Positions 1-10,274 of a DNA stretch of 49,996 nt are shown one piece after another. The translations under genes were made by a program, and so were the position numbers. The stretch's first letter is position 1; each line of letters begins with the position of its first letter. The stretch is from the NCBI GenBank assembly GCA_023807065.1, contig JAJJLU010000417.1:1-49996 (forward strand). Direction: 5' to 3'. The stretch is from Isotricha intestinalis (Eukaryota; Ciliophora; Litostomatea; Vestibuliferida; Isotrichidae). Under the pieces are notes generated by a model. It had not been told where the DNA came from. It saw only the letters and a list, made by a program, of their open reading frames with translations, and ran no database searches.

Positions 1-25
1 AATCCCCAATCCCCAATCCCCATTA
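1..25. repeat. Telomere repeat, chromosome end (AATCCCC/CCCCAAT)
   Basis: The first 21 bases are three perfect copies of AATCCCC followed by a partial degenerate copy. On the other strand the unit is GGGGATT, so the C-rich strand runs 5' to 3' into the chromosome, which is the correct polarity for a left chromosome end. Seven-base G4-containing units are telomere-like and differ from Tetrahymena (CCCCAA) and hypotrich (CCCCAAAA) repeats. Only about 3.5 units remain, as expected when an assembly clips short telomeres. Confidence 0.85.
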
Positions 26-784
26 ATCTTTGAAATAATTTAAATTAAAAAATAGCAATTTAATATCTTTTTTTTATTTTTATTTTAAAAGAATTTTTAA
101 ATTTCATATAAAAATTTTCATCATTGTTAAATATTTATTAACACTTACTTCTATTTAGTTTTCTATTAAAAAATCAACAATAATTAATTCAACAAGTAAA
201 TGATGAACTACTTTTAATAATATTTAGTAAATAATCAAAAAATTATAATAATCCTAAAAAATATTGTTTTATCTATTCAAAATAACATCTAATTTACAAA
301 CTTTTATAAAAAATTTATTATTTATTTTATTAAAATTAAAAAATTTATTTATTTAATTTATAAAGTTTTTGAAAATAATTAATGTTTTATTAATAATTTT
401 TCATTTATAATAAAAAATACCTAAGTTTTAGCTTATCATAAGATTTCTATTTTTAATTGATCTTTAAAATCAGTTATGATAATCAGTTATAATATTTAAA
501 TTTAGAAATTGTTTAATTTTAAGAATAAATTAGTTTCTCAATTTTTCTTGATTTTCATTTATTCATTAAAATATACAAAAAATATAAATTTATAAATGTC
601 ATAAATAAACCATTTAAACCAAAAAACTATATACTCTTATATTTACTTTAAAAATCTATATATCATAAATATTTTTTAAATATTATATCATATTTAAAAC
701 TTATACCTTTATATCAATATATACATTATTTATTATGTCATGTGAATTTTCATATTTATAATTAAATCAAACTTACAATTTTTT
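26..784. other. Subtelomeric AT-rich non-coding DNA
   Basis: This stretch lies between the telomere repeat and the stop codon of the first gene. It is extremely AT-rich, with stops in every frame. I see no gene, tandem repeat or RNA gene in it. Confidence 0.6.
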
Positions 785-1804
785 TTATTTTGACATTTCT
801 TTTTCATTATTTTCTAAATCAGTAAACTCTTTAAATAAAAATAAATTAGGAACATGATTACATAACTTTAAAACATCATTAACTTTATTAGAAATAAATT
901 CAGCAGTTAAAGAATCATTACCACTCTTAATTAAATGATATAATTTATAACACATTCCACAAAATAAATCATTCAGAACTGGAAGAACATGTTCTCTTTT
1001 ATTACATTCTTGAATTATAATTCGATTATTTATTACATCTAAAACACTATTAGTTAAATTTAATAAAATTGAACAAAATAACCATTCACATCTATTAATA
1101 AATAAAAATTGAAAAAATAAATTGGAAAAATTTGGATATTTCTCGATTAAATAAAGAATTTGAAAAGGACCTAACATCCCATTTTGTTCTAAATCAATTT
1201 TTGGGTCATTATTTTGAAAACCAATTGATTCCCAATGTTCTCCTTCTTTTAAACAATATTTCTTTTTTGTCAAGAAATTATATATTGTACTTAATATTCG
1301 ATAATTTTCATTCAAATATTCTTCATATTTTAATTTTGAAAGACATAATATAAATTCTCTTTCTTTATTTAATCTAGGTTTTAATTTTGAAGATGAGTAA
1401 CAACAAAAGCATTTATTGCATAAAGTTTTTTTTGGATATCTTAATTCAATTTGTTTTTTTAATTTTGAAAAATCTAATTTAATAAAAAAATTATATGCAG
1501 TTTTATAATTTATTGGGTTAATTAAATCATAATTTTTTTCGTCTTCAGGAAAATTTTTTTTTTTGATTTTTAATTCTTTTTCTTTTATTAAACTATTTAA
1601 ATAAAGTTCTCTTTCTATAATCTTTTTTTTTAACTCACTATTATCTTTATGAAAAAGGGAATTATTTGATTTTATTTGGAAATCAAAATATTGTTCTCCT
1701 TCTTTTAATTTATCAGGTGATCTTTTATTATCCGATAATTCACTATTATCATATTCTGATCTTTCTTCATATATTACATTTGCAATTTTAATAGTCCCCT
1801 TCAT
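785..1804 (-). CDS. ELMO-domain protein lacking the usual GAP arginine
   Basis: The 339-residue protein has a charged N-terminal third, a Cys cluster (Cys129, 132, 134, 135) and an ELMO domain from about residue 100 to 330. The domain signature is W191...IGFQNNDP(194-201) followed by D204 and G209 and a hydrophobic GPFQILYL stretch. In ELMOD proteins, which are GAPs for Arf/Arl GTPases, the motif reads DPxTDFRGxG. Here the Arg position is Glu206 and the following Gly is Gln207. Classical ELMO1-3 proteins, which act with DOCK proteins as Rac GEFs, also lack that Arg. Catalytic GAP activity is therefore doubtful, and a scaffold or GEF-partner role is possible. The ATG at 1804-1802 is the first in frame. 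It is the first gene inside the telomere. Confidence 0.75.
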   Translation of the reverse strand: MKGTIKIANVIYEERSEYDNSELSDNKRSPDKLKEGEQYFDFQIKSNNSLFHKDNSELKKKIIERELYLNSLIKEKELKIKKKNFPEDEKNYDLINPINYKTAYNFFIKLDFSKLKKQIELRYPKKTLCNKCFCCYSSSKLKPRLNKEREFILCLSKLKYEEYLNENYRILSTIYNFLTKKKYCLKEGEHWESIGFQNNDPKIDLEQNGMLGPFQILYLIEKYPNFSNLFFQFLFINRCEWLFCSILLNLTNSVLDVINNRIIIQECNKREHVLPVLNDLFCGMCYKLYHLIKSGNDSLTAEFISNKVNDVLKLCNHVPNLFLFKEFTDLENNEKEMSK

Positions 1805-2561
1805 ATAATGTGTTCTTTAGGTTCAATTTTTTAATTTATAAATTTTTATTTTAGATATATATAAAATAATTAAAAATTGATTTTGTTGTCTAATAATATT
1901 ATTTTATTTTGTGTTTTCTTGGATTTTTTCATAAAATAAAATTCTGAAAAAACAAAAGTTTAATTAAAGAAAATTCAAAATATTATAATTTAAGGAATAT
2001 AGATGAATAATTCATTATATCAAAAATTATTCGTAATATCTTTAGTTATTTAAAAAAAATTGAATCAAAGATTAAATTAAATTGTAAAATATATACAAGT
2101 TAGATAAATTAATATAATTTCATAGAAAGTATAAAATTACATTATTCAAATTGTTAACAATTAATATCATTATAACAAAAAAAATAAATGATTTAAAAGT
2201 TATTTATTTATGATTAAATATACAATGATTTTTTCTTTTCTAAATATATATAAGTAATTTTAAGGATTAAATGGATTTTTTTGAAAATTAAACTTGAATT
2301 CAAAAAATATTGAAATTCTTATTCGACATATATTTTCCAAATATAAGACAAATTATAATTATTTTTTTAATATCTCTTTAATATTCTTTCAGAATAAAAA
2401 TTTTTATAGTTTGGATAATATATATAAACTAAAATAATATTTAAGATTTTTAAATTTATATTTCAAGAATTTGAAAAATTGAATTATTTTAAAAAACTTA
2501 ACAATTTTAGAATAAATATAAAATAATAAAAAATAAATATTTTTCAAATTAACTTGTTGAA
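1805..2561. other. AT-rich intergenic region
   Basis: This lies upstream of the ELMO gene and downstream of the vWA gene; both are on the minus strand. I see no ORF, structured RNA or repeat. It should contain the ELMO promoter near its left end. Confidence 0.5.
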
Positions 2562-4727
2562 TTATTTTTTTTTTCTAGGATCACTTGTAAGAGGCCTGAT
2601 ACGAGGAGTTAAAATTCCCTCATTAAATCTTTTTTTTGTGTGTTCGAATTTTTTGTTTGATCCATTTGATTTAATATTTAAGGAATGATTAACTTGACTT
2701 TTTGGATTTTTTTTAAAATCGAAACTTCTAAACAGAGTATTTTTTTTTTCTTTATCATTGTTATATTTTTTTTTGTATGTGTCATTGAATCTCATAGTAT
2801 TTAATATTTTGTTTGATTGTGGAATTTCTGAATTAAATAAAGAAAAAATATCAGTATTCTTTGGATTGAAAATTTTTTTCTTATCTTTATCAAGATCTTT
2901 AGGCTTTTTTTTGGAATTCACTGGAAAAGATATGGGATAATATGGATGATTAGGTTTAAGTTGAAAATCTTTATAATTTTGATAATCAAAAACATCCCTT
3001 CTCCCAAAAACATTAGGTGCTGCTTTTCTACTCATTTCTGGAATAGAGACAGATTTAAAACTTTCATATATTATTTTATCTGATATATAATCATCATTAT
3101 TATTTTTAATAGTTTTTGAATTCATAACATTTTGCCTTATAGATTGAGTAGCAAACTTATAAGTGTGCATTGAACTATTGTTAATTTCTCTATTTAAATT
3201 AAAAAATTTATTAAAAGTCTCTGATTCTTTTATTACTTCATCATATTGTCCTTTTAATAAAAGATTTGAAGTCATTTGAATTGCATATGATGAAATTATT
3301 TCAAAATCTGCTTTTTTTAAAATTTCATTTTTATTTGTACATATTTTTTTTAATTCTGTAAAAATTCTTATTTTTTTATTTCCATTTAAATCTTTATATT
3401 CAATGATAGTTTGAAAAGGGATTTCACTTAAATTAACTAAATTAATATCAGGCATTAAACTTATTTCATTAGGTGATTTAAATTTAAAACAAAAATAAGG
3501 ATTTATATCCTTTTTAATATTTCCAATAAATTTATAATAACTAGAACCATTATAATCTAAATTATTTTTTTCCTTATGAATAAATTCTAGAACTTTATTT
3601 AATTTTATTTGTAATTGTGTTTGACTGGCAATAATATCACGATTTAAAAAAGAGTCAATTTCTTCTAAATTCTCATTAGGATTAAATTGAATAATTTCTC
3701 CTCCTGTTTTTTGAACCATATTCATTAAAACTTGAATATTAGATTCAGAATCAGAAAAAGTAATTAAATTAATACAAATTCCACGATTTTTAGCCATTTC
3801 TCCTATTTTTTTATAAAATTTAGTCGATTTTTCTAAATTATCGTCAAAAGAACCAACACCTAAATTTGCAAATCCATCAGTACATAAAAAAATTCTTCCA
3901 TTATTATTTTTATTCATTAATAGGGATAAAGAAAATAATACTGAAGGCCCTAAAGCAGTACATCCTTTATCTTCTAAATTAGAAATTGTTTCAAATAATT
4001 TATTATAAGAATCTTTAATTGGTTTTGATATTATATTTTTATTAGATAATCCTGTTTTAATAATTTTTTCTTCATCATCTAATTCTTCTAAAAAAATATT
4101 ATGTTCACCATCACCATATCCTATAATATTACTTTCAAAAGTTACAAGACCTACTTTATAATTTGGGTTTTTTTGATTTATTTCTTTTAAATTTTTTATC
4201 ACAGTTCCTTTTATTATTTCTAATCTTGAAATTGTCACATCATTTCTTTCTATGAAACTTGTATTCATACTTCCTGAAATATCTAAACAAAAAATTATTG
4301 TACGTTGACTTAAATCTTCAGATTCTTCTTTTGTTGATTTTTCAATAATATATTCTATTGTTGGTGTTGTCGGAATTAAATTTTCTGTAATTTCAATTAT
4401 ATTTTTTGTAAAACAAAATTCACAAATCCATTCATATTTATTTATTTCTATTAAGTTTAATTTAGAAAATTTATTTAATATTGCATTACAATTTTTACAT
4501 TTATTTGGTTTTCCTGATGTAAAGGGAATATTTTCTAAAATTTTGTTGTATTCAATTTTAAATATATTTACATTTGATTCATCTTTTTTATCTGGATTAT
4601 CATTTTTCTTATTTAATTGTTTTGAAATAGGAGGAGCTGGATTATTTGAATGCTTTGATTTTATATTTTTTATGAAATTATATTCATCATTTGATATATA
4701 AATTAAATCTCCACCTGCAAATTTCAT
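2562..4727 (-). CDS. vWA-domain protein with Sec23-like zinc ribbon
   Basis: The protein has 721 residues. A four-Cys zinc site (Cys77, Cys80, Cys102, Cys105) precedes a von Willebrand A domain at about 140-350. Its MIDAS motif DISGS starts at Asp149, and a second conserved acidic segment follows at CTDGFANLG. A beta-rich region follows, then a long basic Lys/Asn/Ser-rich tail from about residue 540. A CxxC...CxxC ribbon next to a vWA domain resembles the Sec23/24 trunk arrangement and vWA proteins of Dictyostelium, but the rest of Sec23 (gelsolin repeat) is not evident. The MIDAS residues are intact, so metal-dependent ligand binding is likely. Partner and pathway are unknown. No signal peptide, so it is probably cytosolic. 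Confidence 0.7.
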   Translation of the reverse strand: MKFAGGDLIYISNDEYNFIKNIKSKHSNNPAPPISKQLNKKNDNPDKKDESNVNIFKIEYNKILENIPFTSGKPNKCKNCNAILNKFSKLNLIEINKYEWICEFCFTKNIIEITENLIPTTPTIEYIIEKSTKEESEDLSQRTIIFCLDISGSMNTSFIERNDVTISRLEIIKGTVIKNLKEINQKNPNYKVGLVTFESNIIGYGDGEHNIFLEELDDEEKIIKTGLSNKNIISKPIKDSYNKLFETISNLEDKGCTALGPSVLFSLSLLMNKNNNGRIFLCTDGFANLGVGSFDDNLEKSTKFYKKIGEMAKNRGICINLITFSDSESNIQVLMNMVQKTGGEIIQFNPNENLEEIDSFLNRDIIASQTQLQIKLNKVLEFIHKEKNNLDYNGSSYYKFIGNIKKDINPYFCFKFKSPNEISLMPDINLVNLSEIPFQTIIEYKDLNGNKKIRIFTELKKICTNKNEILKKADFEIISSYAIQMTSNLLLKGQYDEVIKESETFNKFFNLNREINNSSMHTYKFATQSIRQNVMNSKTIKNNNDDYISDKIIYESFKSVSIPEMSRKAAPNVFGRRDVFDYQNYKDFQLKPNHPYYPISFPVNSKKKPKDLDKDKKKIFNPKNTDIFSLFNSEIPQSNKILNTMRFNDTYKKKYNNDKEKKNTLFRSFDFKKNPKSQVNHSLNIKSNGSNKKFEHTKKRFNEGILTPRIRPLTSDPRKKK

Positions 4728-5457
4728 TTATAAAATTATAAAAATATTCATTTAATGATTTTATAATCTTAAAAATAGTGTTTTCATAAAAAAAAGGTTA
4801 AATTAATATTTTTACAATTTTCCCAAAAGAAATTATTCAAATTTTAAATAAAAATATTTTATTTTGATTATCAAAACAATTTAAAAAAGGAATATATTAT
4901 TAATTGAGTTTTAAAAAATTTGAAAGATTTGTGGATATAATTAAAATTACATTAGATTTATCAATAAAATTGAAATGTAGAAAAATTTTCAAAGAATATA
5001 TGAAAAAAACTTAATGATTATAATATAATGTAATTCTTTAGAAAATAATATTCTTTATTAAAAAAAATATTTATGTATTGTATAAAAATAATCTTTTTTA
5101 CTAATATAAATCTTCTTTAAAAATTATTATCTAATGTTTTCCTATTTTATAAATATAAAATATGAATTATATGAAAAACTCCATAATAATTTTCATCCCA
5201 ATTTATAATCAAGATATTTTTCTTTTAAATTACTGTATCAATGTATTTATAAAGAGATAAAAATTTCCTTCAGAAATTCACTGATTTTACATTAAATTAA
5301 ATATTAATAGTATTTAAAAACATAATATTTATTAAAATATAATAATTAATTTAATAACATTTTAGAATCAAATCTTCCAGAAATAAATTATATTAAGAAA
5401 AAACAAAGAAATATTTTAATATTTTAAAATTAAATAATAAATAAAAAAATTTTAAAA
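4728..5457. other. Divergent intergenic region
   Basis: About 730 bases separate the divergently transcribed vWA and AGC-kinase genes, so both promoters should lie here. The sequence is very AT-rich and I recognise no specific motif. Confidence 0.5.
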
Positions 5458-7671
5458 ATGGGTCAAGACCAATCCCCTCAAATAAAAAATCCTCAAACTT
5501 CAAAAACCCAAACACCTATATTATCAAAATCTCTATTTGACTTTCTTTACATAATAGGTAGAGGAGGATTTGGGAAAGTATGGAAAGTACAATATAAAAG
5601 AACAAAAGCAAATTATGCATTAAAAGAAATGTCAAAAGTGAAAATAATAGATAGAAAAAGTGAAAAAAGTATAAAAAATGAAAAAGATTTTCTTTCAAAA
5701 TTACATAATCCATTTTTAGTAAATATGATATGTTCATTTCAAGATTTTGAAAATTTATATTTAGTAATGGATTTATTCACAGGAGGAGATCTCCGTTATC
5801 ACATATGTCAGAAAAAGAAATTCACAGAACAACAAACAAAATTTATTTTAGCATGTGTAATAACAGGTCTCCAATATATTCATAATAATAATATAATTCA
5901 TAGAGATATAAAACCAGAAAATTTAGTTTTAGATTCAAATGGTTATGTAGCAATAACAGATTTTGGAGTAGCTAAAAGAAACTCAAAAGATAATTCAACC
6001 GAAACTTCTGGAACTCCTGGTTATATGGCGCCTGAAGTTTTATGTGGTCAAAATCATAGTTTTCCAGTTGATTTTTTTGCTGTTGGAGTTATTGGTTTTG
6101 AATTTATGAATGGATATAGACCTTATTTGGGAAGAAATAGAAAAGAAATTAAAGAAAGTGTTTTAAGTAAACAAGCTCATATTCATAGGAAAGATGCTTT
6201 AATTTTAGGATGGAGTGTTGAAAGCTGTGATTTTATTAATAAAATGATATATAGGAAACCTAAAAAAAGATTAGGGTTTAATGGAGTTTTAGAAGTTAAG
6301 CATCATCAGTGGTTTAAAGGGTTTGATTGGGATTTACTTGAAAAAAAAAAAATTAAAAGTTTTTTTATACCAAAAAATGGAGATAATTTTGATAGAAAAT
6401 ATTGCGAAGGTGTTGATAAAATTGGAAATACTACTAAAGAAAGATATTTGTATTATATGAAAAAAGAGCAGTTTAAAGATTTGTTTTTTAATTATACTTT
6501 TATTAAAGCTGATATTATTTATAATGAGATTAAAGGGGAAAAAGGAAAAAGTTTAAATAGTTATAGTAACAGAAATACTACTATTTCGAGTAAAAGTTCA
6601 AATGGAAATGTTAATAATTTTAATAATTTTAAAGGAAGTGGGAATAATATTTTAAAAAAAACATATAATGGGAAAAGTAGTCCAAATTTTAATTATGCAT
6701 CTAGTGGACTTATGAAATATTTAGAAAATAATGTAGCCAATAATAAAAATCATAGAGAAAATAATTTAAATGTTAAATATAATGCTAATTCAATTCAAAT
6801 ACATCAGAATAAATATTCTTCTTTGAATTTAGAAAGAAATGGTAGTAATAGTTCAAGAAGAATGATATATTCTCCTCCAAATAAAATAATACATCATAAA
6901 AATTTAAATACTAAGAAGGAATTATCTAAAACAATGCAACAAAACAATACTTCAAATACTAAGAAGGAATTATCTAAAACAATACAACAAAACAATACTT
7001 CAAATACTAAGAAGGATTTATCTAAAACAATACAACAAAACAATAGTTCAAATAATATTAGTAATAAAATTACATCTCCTATTATTTCTCATAGTAGACC
7101 TATTAGTAGAATGAATTTAAATATAAGTAATGTTACTTCAAGTATTACAAATTATAAAAGTATAAAAAGCAATAAATCTATTAATAGAAAAAGCACATAT
7201 CAAAATTCTAAAAATGGAATTAATTTAAGTAATACTAATTTAAATAGTAATACAAATAATGATATATTGAAAAATAATTATTATTATCATTCAAATAATA
7301 ATATTAGTAATAGTAATAATAATTTAGAAATTAAATCTGTGAGATATAATAAAATAAATGAAGAAAAAAAGAATTCAAATCCAAAAGCACCTATATTATT
7401 AAAAAATGAATCAATGAAATTTCTAAATTTCAATTCATCATATATAAATAATATAAAAAATAAAAATAATAAAAATGAGACACAAAAAATAAGATATTCA
7501 AATAAGAGAAATAATAGATTAGGAAGTGCAAGTCATTATAATTTACAAAACAATAATTATATAAATAAATTTATTAATACTCAAAGAAATAGACCAATTT
7601 CAGGTAGAAATATTTCTTATAGAAAAAATTCTAATCATTCAGGTTTATCATTGATTCATCATAATAATTAA
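5458..7671 (+). CDS. AGC-type Ser/Thr protein kinase, predicted N-myristoylated
   Basis: The 737-residue protein starts MGQDQS, a good N-myristoylation signal. The kinase domain spans about 27-300. It has a glycine loop GRGGFGKV, Lys56 in ALKEM, HRD with Asp150, DFG with Asp168, and the activation segment and APE-type motif GTPGYMAPEV. All catalytic residues are present, so it should be active. The order and the insert-free lobe resemble AGC kinases, closest in feel to STK32/YANK kinases, which are also myristoylated; that assignment is inference. The C-terminal 400 residues are Asn/Ser/Lys-rich low complexity and contain three 16-residue tandem repeats (about 484-531). It is divergent from the vWA gene and convergent with the RSP2-like gene, 179 bases away. 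The start is the first ATG after an A-rich leader. Confidence 0.88.
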   Translation: MGQDQSPQIKNPQTSKTQTPILSKSLFDFLYIIGRGGFGKVWKVQYKRTKANYALKEMSKVKIIDRKSEKSIKNEKDFLSKLHNPFLVNMICSFQDFENLYLVMDLFTGGDLRYHICQKKKFTEQQTKFILACVITGLQYIHNNNIIHRDIKPENLVLDSNGYVAITDFGVAKRNSKDNSTETSGTPGYMAPEVLCGQNHSFPVDFFAVGVIGFEFMNGYRPYLGRNRKEIKESVLSKQAHIHRKDALILGWSVESCDFINKMIYRKPKKRLGFNGVLEVKHHQWFKGFDWDLLEKKKIKSFFIPKNGDNFDRKYCEGVDKIGNTTKERYLYYMKKEQFKDLFFNYTFIKADIIYNEIKGEKGKSLNSYSNRNTTISSKSSNGNVNNFNNFKGSGNNILKKTYNGKSSPNFNYASSGLMKYLENNVANNKNHRENNLNVKYNANSIQIHQNKYSSLNLERNGSNSSRRMIYSPPNKIIHHKNLNTKKELSKTMQQNNTSNTKKELSKTIQQNNTSNTKKDLSKTIQQNNSSNNISNKITSPIISHSRPISRMNLNISNVTSSITNYKSIKSNKSINRKSTYQNSKNGINLSNTNLNSNTNNDILKNNYYYHSNNNISNSNNNLEIKSVRYNKINEEKKNSNPKAPILLKNESMKFLNFNSSYINNIKNKNNKNETQKIRYSNKRNNRLGSASHYNLQNNNYINKFINTQRNRPISGRNISYRKNSNHSGLSLIHHNN
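6907..7050 (+). repeat. Three 48-base in-frame tandem repeats in the kinase tail
   Basis: Units at 6907-6954, 6955-7002 and 7003-7050 each encode 16 residues of the pattern NTKK(E/D)LSKT(M/I)QQNN(T/S)S. They differ by a few substitutions, indicating recent slippage or unequal exchange. The LSKT core could be a basophilic phosphosite. Confidence 0.9.
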
Positions 7672-7850
7672 AAATAATATATTAATTGTATATTAATTAA
7701 TATTATATCTTCATATTATAAATATAATTTTTTTCCATTTTTCAAAAACATAAAAAAATATAAAATCTAATATAAATAATTTTTTAATAAAGTAAAAAAT
7801 AGAAATTAAAATTCAAAAAGTTTTATTAAAAAAGTTTTTAATTTAATATT

Positions 7851-10274
7851 CTACTTTCTTTCAATATCATAATCATTATCTAAATCAAAATCCATATCAG
7901 GAGGAACTTCTTGTTTAGGATGTTCTTCATCATATTTTTTTAAATCATCTTCTAATTTTTTTTGTGGATCTTCTTCTTCTTCTTCTCCTTCTTTTTTATC
8001 ATCTTTTTTCTTATCATCTTTTTTATCTTCTTTTTTATCTTCTTTTTTCTTTTCTTTTTTATCATCTTCTTTTTTTTCTTCATCTTTCTTTTCTTCTCCT
8101 TCTTCTCCTTCTTTTTTTTCTTCTCCTTCTTCTCCTTCATTTTTTTCTTCTTCTTTCACTTCTTCTCCAGGAACAATAATTTCAGGATGTAAAGCTTTAG
8201 CTTCTTCAATTATTTTATTTCTTTCATCATCAATTTCTTGATTTGCTTTTATTATTGCTTCTCTATCTTCTTTATATTTTAATACTTTATTATATCTTTC
8301 ATTAATATCATCATATCTTATTTTTATTATTAATAATAAATAATCTATTAATTGATAAAGTGACCAAGAATAATTTTTTATTTCATCTTTTTTTGGTAAT
8401 GCTGTTTCTAAATTATCTTTTATTCTATTTAATTTAAATATTCCTCTACATTCTTCAGGCTTTGGTCCTAATGGTTCATAAGATATTATATATGGGAATA
8501 TTTCATTCCATCTTTTTTTCCCTTTTTTCCATTCTAATTTATTTGTTTCATCTTCATTTATTGTTAATGGATCAATGTGACAGAAATATAATATTGATTG
8601 AAATACTTTTTCAAATTCTACAAATTCAAATTCTTGGAATGTTAATAATATATCTTTCATTTCATTTTCAAAAATTAAACTTTTTAAATATCTACTTCTT
8701 GCTATTTCACCAAAATGATTTTTTGATGCTTCATCTTCAGCAGAAATATTTTTAGATTTATATTCTTCACTAGCATAATAATTCTCTATATATTTTTGAA
8801 TGAAATTTTCATAATTTTCATCAAGGAATTTTTCATCTTCTTTTAATTTAGTTTCTTGATCATCAAATTTTATTCTAATATCTCTATCTTTTTTTAATAA
8901 TTTTTCTTCTAAATCTTCAATAGAACTTCTAATTGTACTTGCTACTTTTTTAATAAATTCCATTTCTTTTTCACTAAAAACTCTATCTTGACCAATAGTA
9001 TCTAAGCATAATATTAATTTTTTTTCATCTTTAGTAAAAGGAGCTAATTTAACAGGTTCTTCAGTCCATTCACTTAACATAGCTTGTAATTCATCAATAT
9101 TATTAATACCATCTAAATTATTTTCTCCTTCTTTTTTTTCTTCTTTTTTCTTTTCTTCTTTCTTTTCTTCTTTCTTTTCTTCTTCTTTTTTTTCTTCTTT
9201 CTTTTCTTCTTTTTTCTCCTCTTTCTTTTCTTCTTCTTTAACTTCAGTATCAATTCCTTGAGCTTCTTTAAGATCTTCAATTTTAGCTTTTATTTCTTCT
9301 TGTTTATCAAACCATTCTCTATATTCTTCATCTTGTTTATTTTTATTTTCAGTATATTCTTTCAAACATTGAATAGCACTTAATAAAGAATTATAAGACA
9401 TAGAAGTTTCATAAGTAATATCTAAACAATAATAACAACCTAATCTAGGTTCTCTAAAAAATTTCATTTTAGGTTCAACAACAACATCATCAACTAATAA
9501 TGAATTAACTACTCTTTCATTTTCATTTTCTTGCTCAATATTATTATTAACATTAACAACATTATTACTTCCACCTTCAACATTTCCACCTTCTGGATTT
9601 TCAGGAGGTGGATTTTCAGGTTGTGTTTGTTCTCCTTGTTGAGGAGGAGGACTTCCACTTTTAACATTGAATAAATCATAAGTAATACCTTGATTAGGTT
9701 CAATACATTTTCCATGAAGGAAATCATGATCATTATTCCATGCAATATATCTTATCACTTGTGTATTGGGTTGGAAAATGTGTCCCGTTTCATCATCATC
9801 TTCACTAACTTCTTTTCTCTTTAAATCATATAATGCTATATATACTCCTGTTGCGTTTGTTAATATTTTTAATTCTTCACATATATGATTAAAACCTAAC
9901 CAGAAATCTGGACAAGTTTGAATTTCTTTTATTAAGGATTCTTGATGATCTGAATATACTTTTTTTGCTTCTTCATTTAATTGGTTTTTAGCTTCTTCCT
10001 TTTTATCTTTTAAATGATATTTCATCTTCAATTTTTCACGTTTTAAGGCATCTTCATTATATTTTCGAAGAAGTTCCATTGATTTTGATTCACGAGTTAA
10101 CCATTTTGATAAAAAGATTATTGGATTTTCAGGTTTTACTCTGTATAATTCAGTAAATGCTTTATTTAAAGTTTCACATAATGTTGATTCTTTTAAATAT
10201 TCTATTTCTGGAATATATGCATTGTTTGGGTTTAAAACCATTTGCTCTTTTAAACGAATAAGTAAGTCTGACAT
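7851..10274 (-). CDS. Radial spoke protein RSP2-like (DPY-30 and GAF domains)
   Basis: The 807-residue protein opens with a DPY-30 / RIIa-like dimerisation motif at about 25-62 (TLCETLNKAFTELYR followed by NPIIFLSKWL). A GAF-like region starts at about 122 (FWLGFNHICEELK...GVYIALYD) and continues past a long insert to about 460. The C-terminal half is helical, then extremely Glu/Lys-rich. Chlamydomonas RSP2 combines the same N-terminal DPY-30 motif with a GAF domain in the radial spoke of motile cilia, where DPY-30 docks onto an RSP3-type amphipathic helix. I therefore infer a spoke component; other DPY-30 axonemal proteins are the alternative. Two KE-rich blocks (about residues 346-387 and 705-770) interrupt or follow the folded parts. 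The stop is TAG. The gene shares a 122-base divergent promoter region with the TFIIB-like gene. Confidence 0.72.
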   Translation of the reverse strand: MSDLLIRLKEQMVLNPNNAYIPEIEYLKESTLCETLNKAFTELYRVKPENPIIFLSKWLTRESKSMELLRKYNEDALKREKLKMKYHLKDKKEEAKNQLNEEAKKVYSDHQESLIKEIQTCPDFWLGFNHICEELKILTNATGVYIALYDLKRKEVSEDDDETGHIFQPNTQVIRYIAWNNDHDFLHGKCIEPNQGITYDLFNVKSGSPPPQQGEQTQPENPPPENPEGGNVEGGSNNVVNVNNNIEQENENERVVNSLLVDDVVVEPKMKFFREPRLGCYYCLDITYETSMSYNSLLSAIQCLKEYTENKNKQDEEYREWFDKQEEIKAKIEDLKEAQGIDTEVKEEEKKEEKKEEKKEEKKEEEKKEEKKEEKKKEEKKEGENNLDGINNIDELQAMLSEWTEEPVKLAPFTKDEKKLILCLDTIGQDRVFSEKEMEFIKKVASTIRSSIEDLEEKLLKKDRDIRIKFDDQETKLKEDEKFLDENYENFIQKYIENYYASEEYKSKNISAEDEASKNHFGEIARSRYLKSLIFENEMKDILLTFQEFEFVEFEKVFQSILYFCHIDPLTINEDETNKLEWKKGKKRWNEIFPYIISYEPLGPKPEECRGIFKLNRIKDNLETALPKKDEIKNYSWSLYQLIDYLLLIIKIRYDDINERYNKVLKYKEDREAIIKANQEIDDERNKIIEEAKALHPEIIVPGEEVKEEEKNEGEEGEEKKEGEEGEEKKDEEKKEDDKKEKKKEDKKEDKKDDKKKDDKKEGEEEEEDPQKKLEDDLKKYDEEHPKQEVPPDMDFDLDNDYDIERK
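9127..9240 (-). repeat. Glu/Lys-rich repeat tract inside the GAF region
   Basis: The tract consists of iterated CTTCTTTCTTTT-like units on the plus strand, encoding EEKKEEKKEEKK-type sequence. It splits the putative GAF domain and probably forms a solvent-exposed charged loop or single alpha-helix. A second such tract lies at about 7970-8160. Confidence 0.75.

Noticed and set aside
1132..1353. 73-codon plus-strand ORF inside the ELMO gene
   Set aside because: It is the reverse shadow of a well-supported gene; the composition is AT-driven and no domain is visible.
7952..8192. Lys- or Phe/Leu-rich ORFs in several frames
   Set aside because: They are alternate frames of the KE-repeat tract of the RSP2-like gene.
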